The notes under the pieces are model-generated. The model was given only the letters and a program-made list of their open reading frames with translations, did no database searches and was not told the origin of the DNA. Positions 6,849 through 14,289 of a stretch of 17,891 nt of DNA are shown here, piece after piece. Position 1 is the stretch's first letter; every line of letters begins with the position of its first letter. The position numbers and the translations under genes were made by a program. The stretch covers positions 1-17,891 of the forward strand of contig CAYGFI010000105.1 in assembly GCA_964349045.1 (NCBI GenBank), given 5' to 3'. The stretch is from JACJXF01 sp964349045 (GTDB taxonomy: Bacteria; Bacteroidota; Bacteroidia; Bacteroidales; GCA-2748055).

Positions 6849-6856
6849 TATTTTTG
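6849..6856 (+). promoter_or_regulatory. -7 promoter box before the DUF4412 gene
   Basis: TATTTTTG matches TAnnTTTG and ends 25 bases before the ATG at 6882. The -33 element is not clear. Confidence 0.5.
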
Positions 6857-6881
6857 GATAAAAACCCTAATAACCCAAAAT

Positions 6882-7934
6882 ATGAAATTGAAATTATTAT
6901 CAGTAATCGTATTATTCCTTTTTGGAAGTTTCTGTACCATCAATGCCCAGGTAATCAATGGGTATGTAAAATCCAAAGCTAAAACTGCAACGAACCGTGC
7001 CGCTCAGAATACCGATAAAGAAGTTGATTCCCAGATTAACAAAGCGGTTGATAAGCAGTTCAATAAATTAAAGGAAAAGGTACTTGACAAGGATGAGGAA
7101 CCATCTGAAAGTCAGGGAGTAACGGAAGAAGTCAATGATTCTGAGGTTACCGGACCGGAAAGTAAAAGTTCATCCGGATCATCAGGCGATGATGCGATGT
7201 CGAAGGCTTTTATGGGCAAAATGGGTATAAATATGGAACGCCCTGCCAATATGAAGGATTTATATGAATACTCAGGTAATATTAAGATGGATGTTGAAAC
7301 GTGGAACGACGAAGGTGAATCCCAGGGAACCGTTGAATATACTACACAATTTTCCGATAAAAACAATGGGATCGCGATGGAGTTTAAAGATAATACTAAG
7401 GGCAATTCAGTTATGATCTTCGATTACGACAATCAATTGATGCTAATTCTTGGCGATGATGGTAAAGATAAAAATGGATTTGCAACGCCACTTGCAGGAT
7501 ATCAACCTGATTCTGTCAGTACTTCAGGAAATAATCAGGATACTGAAACAAATACCAATGATGTGGAAAATTATTATTCTGCATTTAAGAAGACAGGAAA
7601 AACGAAAACCATAGCGGGTTATAATTGCGAAGAATATTATTTTGAAAACGAGGAGGATATGATCAGCTACTGGATTGCTACTGATCTTCCTGCTGAGCTT
7701 TGGACCAGGATGGGTCATTCAGGTATTTTTTCCCCGGTTTATGCAGGCAGGACCAATGGTTTTGTAATGGAATCTGATGAGCAGTCAAAAACCTCGAAAG
7801 GAAGAACCCATATGCTGGTTAAGGAAGTCAATGAGAAACAACCGGGAAGGATTAGTACAACCGGATATACGATTATGACTATGAACGCACCTCCTGCTGC
7901 TAAGGAGGAAAAAGCTAAAGACAAAGAAGAGTAA
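6882..7934 (+). CDS. Secreted DUF4412 domain protein
   Basis: A 350-residue exported protein. A Sec signal peptide (residues 1-22, cut near INA-Q) is followed by a charged Lys/Glu/Gln-rich helical stretch (about 30-72), a Ser/Gly/Glu-rich linker (about 73-108) and then a DUF4412-type region (about 125-335). Family landmarks are the strand pattern with MIFDYDNQLMLIL, the GKTKTIAGYNCEEYYF block (about 238-253), where the cysteine and the acidic pair are typical, and the YWIATDLPAELW segment. DUF4412 proteins are periplasmic or outer-membrane-associated in Bacteroidota and have no known function. The first 16 codons lie within the tandem duplication; this copy is complete. The amidohydrolase gene starts 48 bases downstream, so the two may share a transcript. 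Confidence 0.82.
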   Translation: MKLKLLSVIVLFLFGSFCTINAQVINGYVKSKAKTATNRAAQNTDKEVDSQINKAVDKQFNKLKEKVLDKDEEPSESQGVTEEVNDSEVTGPESKSSSGSSGDDAMSKAFMGKMGINMERPANMKDLYEYSGNIKMDVETWNDEGESQGTVEYTTQFSDKNNGIAMEFKDNTKGNSVMIFDYDNQLMLILGDDGKDKNGFATPLAGYQPDSVSTSGNNQDTETNTNDVENYYSAFKKTGKTKTIAGYNCEEYYFENEEDMISYWIATDLPAELWTRMGHSGIFSPVYAGRTNGFVMESDEQSKTSKGRTHMLVKEVNEKQPGRISTTGYTIMTMNAPPAAKEEKAKDKEE

Positions 7935-7982
7935 TTGGTTTTACAGAATGTGGACAGTCAATTAGGCTGGTATAGAAAGATA

Positions 7983-9143
7983 ATGGACTCTCACCTGATA
8001 AGCAACGATCCCATGAGCCGTGTACCGGGGCCCATGAGAAAAATTCTCGCTAAAGGGGATGCGTTTTTTGATGTTCATTGTCACGTTTTTAGCTACCGTG
8101 ATGTACCTGATAAATTTCTTGGGATCAGGATCCCTCAAAATGAACGACTGCTATCTTATCTCGAGAAAATCTTACACAAGATAATTAATAGCTCGGATAC
8201 AGATAAGCTCAGTAATCTCGCCTATTTTATTAATTTTCTGAGAACGAGAACCACAACTGAGATTTCCGAAAAACTATTTAATTATTACCCCGGAAAAAAC
8301 CTTATAATTTGTCCCTTGATGATGGATCTTGCCCCCGGAATAGGAGGACGGATTATTGACGATTTCCAAATCCAGATTGAAAAAATCAAAGTGTTAAGAG
8401 ATAAGTTTCCGGAGAAAATTTTGCCTTTTATAGCGCTTGATCCTAATAATCCTCTCATGAAGGAGAATTTTCTTAAGGTTTTTAACATGCAGGGAGGTTA
8501 TAATTTTTTTGGAGTAAAGATCTATCCATCCCTGGGCTATCTGCCATCGCATCCGCATTTAATGGAGATCTACAGTATTTGTGAAGAGAAAAAGATTCCC
8601 GTAACAGCACATTGCAGCGGAGCCATTGTTCATACCGGTAAAAAGAAAATCAGAGATATTCCGGGTGTTCATCAGAATTCAGATGGTTCCTGGAGCGATG
8701 AACCGGTTACGATAAGTTTCAGAAGACGATCTGATTACGCCAATTTTTTTAATCAGCCGGCCAATTGGAACCCGGTATTATCTGCTTTTCCGGATTTAAA
8801 ATTAAATCTGGCACATTTCGGGGGAGATGAAGCATGGCAGAAATATACCTCCGGCTATGCTGAAAACTGGGTCAACAGGATAATAGATATGGTGTATCGC
8901 TACAAGAATCTGTATACGGATTTTTCATATACATTCTATAAGAAGGAATATTCAGAAGCGCTGAAAAAACTTCTGATTAAGAATGAAGAACTTTCATCAC
9001 GGGTTTTATATGGATCTGATTATTATATGGTTGTTTCCGAGGGACATTTTCGTTCCCTTAAAACCAGTTTTACCACAACGATGGGGGATGAGTTAATGAA
9101 AAAAATCGCGAAGGAAAATCCAACGCGATTTTTATTTGCCTGA
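7983..9143 (+). CDS. Amidohydrolase-family metal-dependent hydrolase (COG2159-like)
   Basis: A 386-residue cytoplasmic TIM-barrel hydrolase. The metal-site residues expected in the family are all visible: DVHCHVF (His32 and His34), GVKIYPS (Lys179), VTAHCSG (His210), NLAHFGG (His278) and LYGSDYY (Asp346). The chemistry is probably hydrolysis or decarboxylation of a small ring or carboxylate, but the substrate cannot be read from the sequence. The frame is open from directly after the DUF4412 stop (TTG at 7935), but the ATG at 7983 is the first ordinary start; ATG 8013 is a second option. It ends 10 bases from the convergent gene, with a hairpin spanning both stops. Confidence 0.8.
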   Translation: MDSHLISNDPMSRVPGPMRKILAKGDAFFDVHCHVFSYRDVPDKFLGIRIPQNERLLSYLEKILHKIINSSDTDKLSNLAYFINFLRTRTTTEISEKLFNYYPGKNLIICPLMMDLAPGIGGRIIDDFQIQIEKIKVLRDKFPEKILPFIALDPNNPLMKENFLKVFNMQGGYNFFGVKIYPSLGYLPSHPHLMEIYSICEEKKIPVTAHCSGAIVHTGKKKIRDIPGVHQNSDGSWSDEPVTISFRRRSDYANFFNQPANWNPVLSAFPDLKLNLAHFGGDEAWQKYTSGYAENWVNRIIDMVYRYKNLYTDFSYTFYKKEYSEALKKLLIKNEELSSRVLYGSDYYMVVSEGHFRSLKTSFTTTMGDELMKKIAKENPTRFLFA

Positions 9144-9158
9144 ATGTTTTTGTTCAGG
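9139..9158. terminator. Hairpin shared by two convergent stop codons
   Basis: CCTGAA (9139-9144) pairs with TTCAGG (9153-9158) around an 8-base T-rich loop. The TGA stop of the plus-strand amidohydrolase (9141-9143) and the TGA stop of the minus-strand gene (9154-9156) lie in opposite arms. The stem is short, with no long T tail, so termination is only a possibility. Confidence 0.45.
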
Positions 9159-9897
9159 AACGGGAATCTATAAAGTCTACCAGTTTCAGGAGGTCATATT
9201 CCTCGTTCGGTGTAATATGCTGATCTTTAATGTATTGGACTATTTCAGGCTGATCTATAAACTGTTTTAAAAGTTTTTTACGGTTCTTTTCCAGTTTAAT
9301 CAGTTTTCCATCCCGGTAAATATAATAGGTCTGCTCAACTAAAAGTTTATCTTCTTTTATGCCGGCATCAAGAACTGCATTGTATGCTCCCCGAATAATT
9401 TTGGTTGAATAATGACAAAGCAGGCTTGATTTTTTGTTATAAATGATCTTAAAAAAACCTTCCGGTTCGGATATCCCAAGAGTCTGGCCGGTTACAAAAA
9501 CTTCCTCAGTTGTTTTAAAGGCTAAACTATAGGTATTGGTTGCATGAAGGACCTTTACTACACCTTCATGATTGATTTCAATAAGGTTGAATTTTGCATC
9601 AATTCGTACCGGGACATTAAGGATTTCAGCTTTGTTTTCGAGCAGGATGATATTAGCAAGCTGCCACTCATCGTTTATAAAAGGGCTTCCAGTCTGATAA
9701 TTGGCGTTCACTTTCCGGTCGGTAATAAAAACTTTATTCCATGCACCTGAATTATCAAAATTTAACACTCCAAAACTGGAACTATTTACGGAAATATTGC
9801 TTCCACCGCCCGAATATTGTGCGCTAATCTGCAGAGACATAAATGCAGCAACCAATAACATTATGGATTGAGCTCTATTTTTACCAGGTCTTATCAT
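9154..9897 (-). CDS. Secreted protein of unknown function
   Basis: A 247-residue protein with an N-terminal signal peptide (MLLVAAFMSLQISAQ, cleaved about residue 26 before QYSGGGSN). The mature part is mostly predicted beta strand up to about residue 170, with an EINHEGVVKVLHATNTYSLAF block. It ends in a lysine-rich helical tail (about 200-247, KLIKLEKNRKKLLKQFID) which may bind an acidic partner. No enzyme motif, lipobox or T9SS sorting tail is seen. I do not recognise the family with certainty; similar uncharacterised secreted proteins are common in Bacteroidota. A good -7 promoter box lies upstream, and it is transcribed alone. Confidence 0.75.
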   Translation of the reverse strand: MIRPGKNRAQSIMLLVAAFMSLQISAQYSGGGSNISVNSSSFGVLNFDNSGAWNKVFITDRKVNANYQTGSPFINDEWQLANIILLENKAEILNVPVRIDAKFNLIEINHEGVVKVLHATNTYSLAFKTTEEVFVTGQTLGISEPEGFFKIIYNKKSSLLCHYSTKIIRGAYNAVLDAGIKEDKLLVEQTYYIYRDGKLIKLEKNRKKLLKQFIDQPEIVQYIKDQHITPNEEYDLLKLVDFIDSRS

Positions 9898-9928
9898 TGA
9901 ATTTATGATTAAATTGTCATATAATTTG

Positions 9929-9936
9929 CAAAGTTA
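9929..9936 (-). promoter_or_regulatory. -7 promoter box before the secreted unknown protein
   Basis: On the minus strand TAACTTTG matches TAnnTTTG, 31 bases before the ATG at 9897. No clear -33 element was found. Confidence 0.5.
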
Positions 9937-10021
9937 GTCGAAAAACGGGAAACATTATCCTTTATAAGACAACTTTAATAAAAAATTAACAACCAACAAC
10001 TTACTTCTCATTGATTTTTAG

Positions 10022-10095
10022 TGGAGATAAGGGGTTTCGAACCCCTGACCTTGTGGCTGCCAGCCACACGCTCTAGCCAGCTGAGCTATATCCCC
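10022..10095 (-). tRNA. tRNA-Ala, anticodon GGC
   Basis: A full 74-base cloverleaf on the minus strand: acceptor stem GGGGATA/TATCTCC, D-arm GCTC...GAGC, anticodon stem TGTGG/CCACA with loop CTGGCAG (anticodon GGC, reading GCC), and T-arm AGGGG-TTCGAAC-CCCCT. The acceptor contains the G3-U70 wobble pair, the identity mark of alanine tRNAs, which supports the anticodon reading. CCA is not encoded. A consensus promoter lies 12-19 bases upstream. Confidence 0.97.
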
Positions 10096-10106
10096 TTCCG
10101 GAAAGC

Positions 10107-10114
10107 CAAAAGTA
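10107..10114 (-). promoter_or_regulatory. -7 promoter box of the tRNA-Ala gene
   Basis: On the minus strand TACTTTTG matches TAnnTTTG, 11 bases before the first tRNA base. A TTG lies 20 bases further upstream at the -33 position, so the transcript would start very close to the tRNA 5' end. Confidence 0.65.
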
Positions 10115-10496
10115 AGAGTTTTTTGGATATCTCACAAGAAATGAAGAAAAATCGAAAAGCGCATGAGAATCAGCCGGCTATAATACAATTTTAACAAATC
10201 TGGCAGCATTTTTTTATAAAAAACCTTCGGTTTGGTTTAGTTTTTGCATTCTGGTTATATAGATATCAGAAAGAAATGGATCCCGGTTTCGACCGTATAA
10301 CTTCTAACTAAAAAAGTTTTGTCCGAATGAATTTATAAACATCTGCATAACCGCAATAGACAAATACTTTTGAAAATACAATGTCATATGTTTGATTTTA
10401 AATCTAAAATACACGTTCTTACCATAATAAAACTTAGTGTCCTCATAAAGCACTTTAATTGTTTCAGCGGTATAATAAAACAACTGAAAAAATACT
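10115..10496. other. Non-coding stretch between tRNA-Ala and the TonB gene
   Basis: About 380 bases without a convincing gene. One feature stands out: TACTTTTG occurs at 10365-10372 and again at 10493-10500, each within ATACTTTTGA, so extra start sites for the TonB gene are possible. A 37-codon frame (10388-10501) is not supported by anything else. Confidence 0.3.
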
Positions 10497-10528
10497 TTTG
10501 ATATTAAGCATATATTTTACTATTTTTA
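10497..10528 (+). promoter_or_regulatory. Promoter of the TonB-like gene
   Basis: TTTG (10497-10500), 20 bases, then TATTTTTA (10521-10528) fits the Bacteroidota -33/-7 layout with one mismatch in the -7 box. The ATG at 10550 follows after 21 bases. Confidence 0.5.
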
Positions 10529-10549
10529 GACCCGCAAAATCTAAACACC

Positions 10550-11233
10550 ATGGAACTAAAAAAATCAAAGAAAGCAGACCTTGAAAGAAGCAGAGGAGTT
10601 TTCCTTCAGATCGGTCTTGTATTGGTTCTTTCACTTATGCTGATCGCTTTTGAGTGGACAACCAAACCGGCAAAGTTATCATCCGATAAACTTGTTGCCG
10701 ATGCATCTTTTGAAGTGGAAGAAATGCAAATTACAAGACGTGATGAACCTAAACCTGAACCCATTCAGCAGCAGCAGGTTGCAGAGATCCTGAATATCGT
10801 TCAGGATGATGCCACGATTGATGATGATTTTGATTTCGACGTTGAAGCAAATTCAGAAACTGAATTTAAATTCACCGGTTTTGCTGAAGAAAAAGAAGAA
10901 TTCGCCGAAGAAGAAGTTTTCTATATTGTTGAAGATATGCCAACCTTTAATGGTGGAGATCCGGCAACTGAATTCAGAAAATATATCTTCCAGAATCTGC
11001 GCTACCCCGAAATTGCTGCAGAAAACGGAATCAGCGGCAGGGTTATCGTGCAGTTTGCCATAAGTTCAAAAGGTAAAGTAGTAGACGCTATCGTTGTAGT
11101 TCCCGTTGATCCGGCACTTGACAAAGAAGCCATCCGTGTAGTATTGGCTTCACCTCAATGGACTCCCGGTAAACAAAGAGGAAAGCCGGTTAAGGTTCTT
11201 TATACCTTCCCGATAAACTTTGTTTTACAATAA
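10550..11233 (+). CDS. TonB-type energy transducer with acidic linker
   Basis: A 227-residue inner-membrane protein that would couple the proton gradient to outer-membrane TonB-dependent transporters. It has a short basic cytoplasmic start, one transmembrane helix (about 17-34), a periplasmic linker (about 40-125) and a TonB C-terminal domain (about 145-227). The last is recognised by FRKYIFQNLRYPEIAAENGISGRVIVQFAIS, DPALDKEAIRVV and WTPGKQRGKPVKVLYTFPINF. The linker has only a brief Pro/Glu/Lys segment (KPEPIQ) and is otherwise strongly acidic (DDDFDFDVE, EEKEEFAEEE), unlike the Pro-rich linker of E. coli TonB. No exbB/exbD lies nearby, so it is probably one of several TonB paralogues. A good terminator follows. 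Confidence 0.9.
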   Translation: MELKKSKKADLERSRGVFLQIGLVLVLSLMLIAFEWTTKPAKLSSDKLVADASFEVEEMQITRRDEPKPEPIQQQQVAEILNIVQDDATIDDDFDFDVEANSETEFKFTGFAEEKEEFAEEEVFYIVEDMPTFNGGDPATEFRKYIFQNLRYPEIAAENGISGRVIVQFAISSKGKVVDAIVVVPVDPALDKEAIRVVLASPQWTPGKQRGKPVKVLYTFPINFVLQ

Positions 11234-11240
11234 AACTTTA

Positions 11241-11270
11241 AATCCCGGTTGGCTGATCGGGATTTTTTTT
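11241..11270 (+). terminator. Rho-independent terminator after the TonB-like gene
   Basis: Stem AATCCCG (11241-11247) with CGGGATT (11258-11264), a 10-base loop, followed by six more T. It begins 7 bases after the stop codon. The remaining stretch to 11520 shows nothing else I can name beyond a TTTG near 11466. Confidence 0.88.
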
Positions 11271-11520
11271 AAATAATATTTCGTCCATACGGAACTTCGT
11301 TTAATTGGGGTTTGCAGAACATTCAGCATTTTTAACCGGACACCAATGATAAAATTCATAAAGCTGTTGAATATTACGAACTCCTGGTAAAGTGATCCCC
11401 GGACTCTGAAAACTTTTTCCACCCCAATCTTTTGCTCCCCGAAACTTTAGGCAATCCAGGCACTAATTTGTTACAATTTCTTTCATATATTAGTACTTCC
11501 AAATCTGCAATAAAAACGCT

Positions 11521-12696
11521 ATGAGAAAAACAATACTCTTCCTGGCTACCGTAATCCTCATTTCCTCATGTGGAGGTACAAAAAAGCAGATGCAAAGAGG
11601 AAATTATGATATGGTAATTACCAAGTCAATCAAAAAACTGATCAGGAAACCGGCAAGTAATGAAGATGCCCGACTTTTGGATAAAGCATATAAACTTGCA
11701 AATGACCGTGATCTTGAGAGGGTCAAATACCTCAAAATAGAAAATAATCCCAATAACTGGGATGAAATATTTTCCCGGTATGAAAGTCTGAAAGTTCGTC
11801 AATCAAAAGTCAGGACAGTTCTTCCGCTTAGTCTGGATGGAAGAAGTGTTAACTATGAGTTTATTGATTATGATGCCGAAATTGTTCAGGCAAAGCGCAA
11901 AGCGGCTGAATATTATTATTCCAATGGTAAAAAACTATTGCAAAACAAGGATAAAGCCTCGCATCGGGACGCATATTACCAGCTAATAAGGGCTCAGCAA
12001 TATTCAGGTGACTCATATCCGGATCTGAATGAATTGATAACTAAGGCACATTATATGGGTATAAGCAGAGTTCTGGTCCTGGTGGAAAATAATTCAAGGA
12101 TTTTAATCTCTCCCGACTTTCAGGATGAATTGCTTACGATCAATACTCAGGATATGAACAGCGAATGGGTTGAGTTTCATCTCCGTCATTTAAATGAAGA
12201 CATTGACTATGATTATATTATCAGTATCCATATTATTGACATAGCTGTTTCTCCTGAAGACACCAAAAACATTGATAAAATATATAAGAAAGAGGTAGAA
12301 AATGGTTTTGATTATGTTAAGGACGCACGCGGTAATGTGATGAAAGATACTGCCGGTAACGACATCAAAATCATTCGTTACAAAACACTTCAATGTACAC
12401 TTATTGAAACTACACAGCGAAAAGCAGTAAACATCAGGGGTGAAGTTGAAATTGTTGAATTCCGGCCTGTCAAAAAACTGCTTGTTAAGCAGAGTATCGG
12501 AGCAGAAAACGTTTTTGCTCACTCCTCTGCCCGTGCAATAGGTGATGAAGGGGCATTGGACGAGGAAGCAAAGCAAAAGATAAAGAATCAGTTCCAGCCT
12601 TACCCCAGTGATCTTCAAATGATCTATAATACAGCAGAAACGCTTAAACCGGCTATCAGGAACGCGATTTATAATAATCGCAGGTATATTTATTAG
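11521..12696 (+). CDS. Lipoprotein of unknown function
   Basis: A 391-residue protein with a clear lipoprotein signal: MRKTILFLATVILISSC, lipobox ISSC with Cys17, followed by GGTKKQ. The N-terminal half (about 25-180) is helical and TPR-like: KAYKLANDRDLERVKYL, AKRKAAEYYYSNGKKLL, AYYQLIRAQQY. The second half (about 185-330) is mixed strand, with VLVLVENNSRI and IISIHIIDIAVSPE. The layout suggests an envelope protein assembled through helical repeats, but I recognise no catalytic motif and no named family. It appears to stand alone: the TonB terminator separates it upstream, and a repeat array plus the hflX promoter follow. The function is unknown. Confidence 0.82.
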   Translation: MRKTILFLATVILISSCGGTKKQMQRGNYDMVITKSIKKLIRKPASNEDARLLDKAYKLANDRDLERVKYLKIENNPNNWDEIFSRYESLKVRQSKVRTVLPLSLDGRSVNYEFIDYDAEIVQAKRKAAEYYYSNGKKLLQNKDKASHRDAYYQLIRAQQYSGDSYPDLNELITKAHYMGISRVLVLVENNSRILISPDFQDELLTINTQDMNSEWVEFHLRHLNEDIDYDYIISIHIIDIAVSPEDTKNIDKIYKKEVENGFDYVKDARGNVMKDTAGNDIKIIRYKTLQCTLIETTQRKAVNIRGEVEIVEFRPVKKLLVKQSIGAENVFAHSSARAIGDEGALDEEAKQKIKNQFQPYPSDLQMIYNTAETLKPAIRNAIYNNRRYIY

Positions 12697-12722
12697 CTTT
12701 AAGGCAGAATCTTAACACAATA

Positions 12723-12817
12723 GAATAAGTGAATAAGTGAATAAGTGAATGAGTTAATGGGTAAATGAGTGAAACTGCAATAGACACCCATTAACCCATT
12801 CACTCATTAACCCGTTT
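12723..12817. repeat. Octamer repeat array with inverted counterpart
   Basis: Six head-to-tail 8-base units of the type GAATAAGT (three exact at 12723-12746, then GAATGAGT, TAATGGGT, AAATGAGT to 12770) are followed, after 15 bases, by four units of the same family in inverse orientation (ACCCATTA, ACCCATTC, ACTCATTA, ACCCGTTT at 12786-12817). The two halves can fold into a long imperfect hairpin. It lies between a lipoprotein gene and the hflX promoter. Confidence 0.85.
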
Positions 12818-12855
12818 CAAGAAATTCTCAACACCTAACCTGATAGAATAATTAC

Positions 12856-12863
12856 TACCTTTG
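12856..12863 (+). promoter_or_regulatory. hflX: -7 promoter box of hflX
   Basis: TACCTTTG matches TAnnTTTG and ends 19 bases before the ATG at 12883. The upstream -33 element is not clear. Confidence 0.62.
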
Positions 12864-12882
12864 CAGGCGAATCTACAATTTT

Positions 12883-14076
12883 ATGGCTGAATTATTTGAA
12901 ACAGGCACACAAACTGAAAAAGCGGTTCTTGTTGGAGTTATAAACCAGTACCAGGATGAAAAGGAGGTAACTGAATATCTTGATGAACTTGCTTTTCTTA
13001 CCGAAACTGCCGGCGCCATTCCCGTTAAAAATTTTACACAGAGGCTCGAATCTCCTAATCCGCGTACTTTTATAGGATCGGGAAAACTTGAGGAAATACG
13101 TCAGTTCGTTAATGATAACGAAATCAGTCTTGTAATTTTCGACGATGAACTTACTCCAACCCAGTTGAGAAACCTCGATAAAGAGATAAATATCAGAATT
13201 CTCGACAGAACTAATCTGATCCTCGATATTTTTGCCACAAGAGCGAAGACTGCTCATGCTAAAACCCAGGTTGAACTGGCTCAATACCAGTATCTTCTTC
13301 CACGTTTGACGCGTATGTGGACCCACCTCGAAAGACAAAAAGGAGGTATCGGATTCAGAGGTCCGGGGGAAACAGAAATTGAGACTGACCGAAGGATTAT
13401 CCGTGATAAAATTACCCGTTTGAAAGAGCAATTGGGTAAAATCGATAAACAAATGGTTACCCAGCGCAAAAACAGGGCGAGGATGACCCGGGTGGCTCTT
13501 GTTGGATATACTAATGTGGGTAAATCAACTCTGATGAACGTAATCAGTAAGTCGGATGTGTTTGCCGAAAACAAACTATTTGCCACACTGGATACGACAG
13601 TTCGCAAGGTAATTATTGAAAATCTGCCTTTTTTGCTTTCAGATACGGTCGGTTTTATCAGGAAGCTCCCTCACGACCTGGTCGAATCTTTTAAATCAAC
13701 CCTGGATGAATTAAGAGAAGCCGATATCCTTCTTCATGTTGTTGACATTTCCCATCCCGGTTTTGAAGATCAGATAAAGATTGTAAATGAGACCCTGAAA
13801 GAAATCGGAGCCGGTGATAAGAAGATGATCCTGGTCTTTAATAAAATAGATGCATATACCTTCACGCATAAAGACGAAGATGATCTTTCTCCTGCAACAA
13901 GAGAAAACATGACCCTGGATGAACTTAAAAAAAGCTGGATGGCACGGAACAATGAAACGGCTATGTTCATTTCTGCCAGGCACAAAGAAAATATTGATGA
14001 ATTTAAGGATCTGCTATACAGGCAGGTTAAGGAAATACATGCGGTTCGATATCCCTACAATGACTTTCTTTATTAG
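12883..14076 (+). CDS. hflX: GTPase HflX
   Basis: A 397-residue cytoplasmic GTPase that binds the large ribosomal subunit and, in characterised bacteria, splits stalled ribosomes under stress. The N-terminal HflX domain (about 10-195) shows NPRTFIGSGKLEEI, VIFDDELTPTQLRNLDK, ILDRTNLILDIFATRA and the GGIGFRGPGETEIETDRR signature, then a coiled-coil arm. The G domain (about 202-385) has G1 GYTNVGKST (208-216), G3 DTVGFI (254-259), G4 NKID (320-323) and G5 SAR (364-366), all intact. The length is normal. The ATG at 12883 agrees with a consensus promoter and with family starts. It stands alone, followed by an assembly gap. Confidence 0.97.
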   Translation: MAELFETGTQTEKAVLVGVINQYQDEKEVTEYLDELAFLTETAGAIPVKNFTQRLESPNPRTFIGSGKLEEIRQFVNDNEISLVIFDDELTPTQLRNLDKEINIRILDRTNLILDIFATRAKTAHAKTQVELAQYQYLLPRLTRMWTHLERQKGGIGFRGPGETEIETDRRIIRDKITRLKEQLGKIDKQMVTQRKNRARMTRVALVGYTNVGKSTLMNVISKSDVFAENKLFATLDTTVRKVIIENLPFLLSDTVGFIRKLPHDLVESFKSTLDELREADILLHVVDISHPGFEDQIKIVNETLKEIGAGDKKMILVFNKIDAYTFTHKDEDDLSPATRENMTLDELKKSWMARNNETAMFISARHKENIDEFKDLLYRQVKEIHAVRYPYNDFLY

Positions 14077-14168
14077 CCGACTTAAGTGTATTATAAATTT
14101 GACAATTCGACAATTAGAAATTCTTTTATGAAAAACAGAAATCACCTGAATTACTAAATTTGAACATT

Positions 14169-14268
14169 NNNNNNNNNNNNNNNNNNNNNNNNNNNNNNNN
14201 NNNNNNNNNNNNNNNNNNNNNNNNNNNNNNNNNNNNNNNNNNNNNNNNNNNNNNNNNNNNNNNNNNNN
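14169..14268. other. Assembly gap of 100 Ns
   Basis: Exactly 100 Ns, a customary placeholder, so the true length is unknown. The left edge ends GAACATT and the right edge begins TCACATTATCACATTG, two copies of a CACATT-type unit, which suggests the gap lies in a short tandem repeat. No gene is interrupted: hflX ends 92 bases before and asd ends 21 bases after. Confidence 0.98.
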
Positions 14269-14289
14269 TCACATTATCACATTGTAGAA

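Larger units (their letters stand above)
5960..6930 (+). repeat. Perfect 484-bp tandem duplication
   Basis: 5960-6446 and 6444-6930 are the same 487 bases at an offset of 484, with no difference that I can find by eye. The two copies share the 3-base joint GTT (6444-6446), which also stands at both outer ends (5960-5962, 6928-6930). The unit carries codons 51-169 and stop of the helical-repeat gene, the spacer with its promoter, and the first 16 codons of the DUF4412 gene. Each outer gene keeps one full copy. Confidence 0.95.

Noticed and set aside
7935..7982. TTG start for the amidohydrolase directly after the DUF4412 stop
   Set aside because: The extra 16 residues look unconserved, and the ATG at 7983 is an ordinary start.
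10022..10095. tRNA-Gly(GCC) reading of the anticodon arm
   Set aside because: Correct placement of the 7-base loop gives GGC at positions 34-36, and the G3-U70 pair marks alanine.
10388..10501. A 37-codon basic open frame in the TonB leader
   Set aside because: It is short, lies in AT-rich DNA, has no promoter or leader signal that is clearly its own, and overlaps candidate promoter boxes of the next gene.
12723..12817. CRISPR array
   Set aside because: Units are only 8 bases with no spacers, and there are no cas genes.
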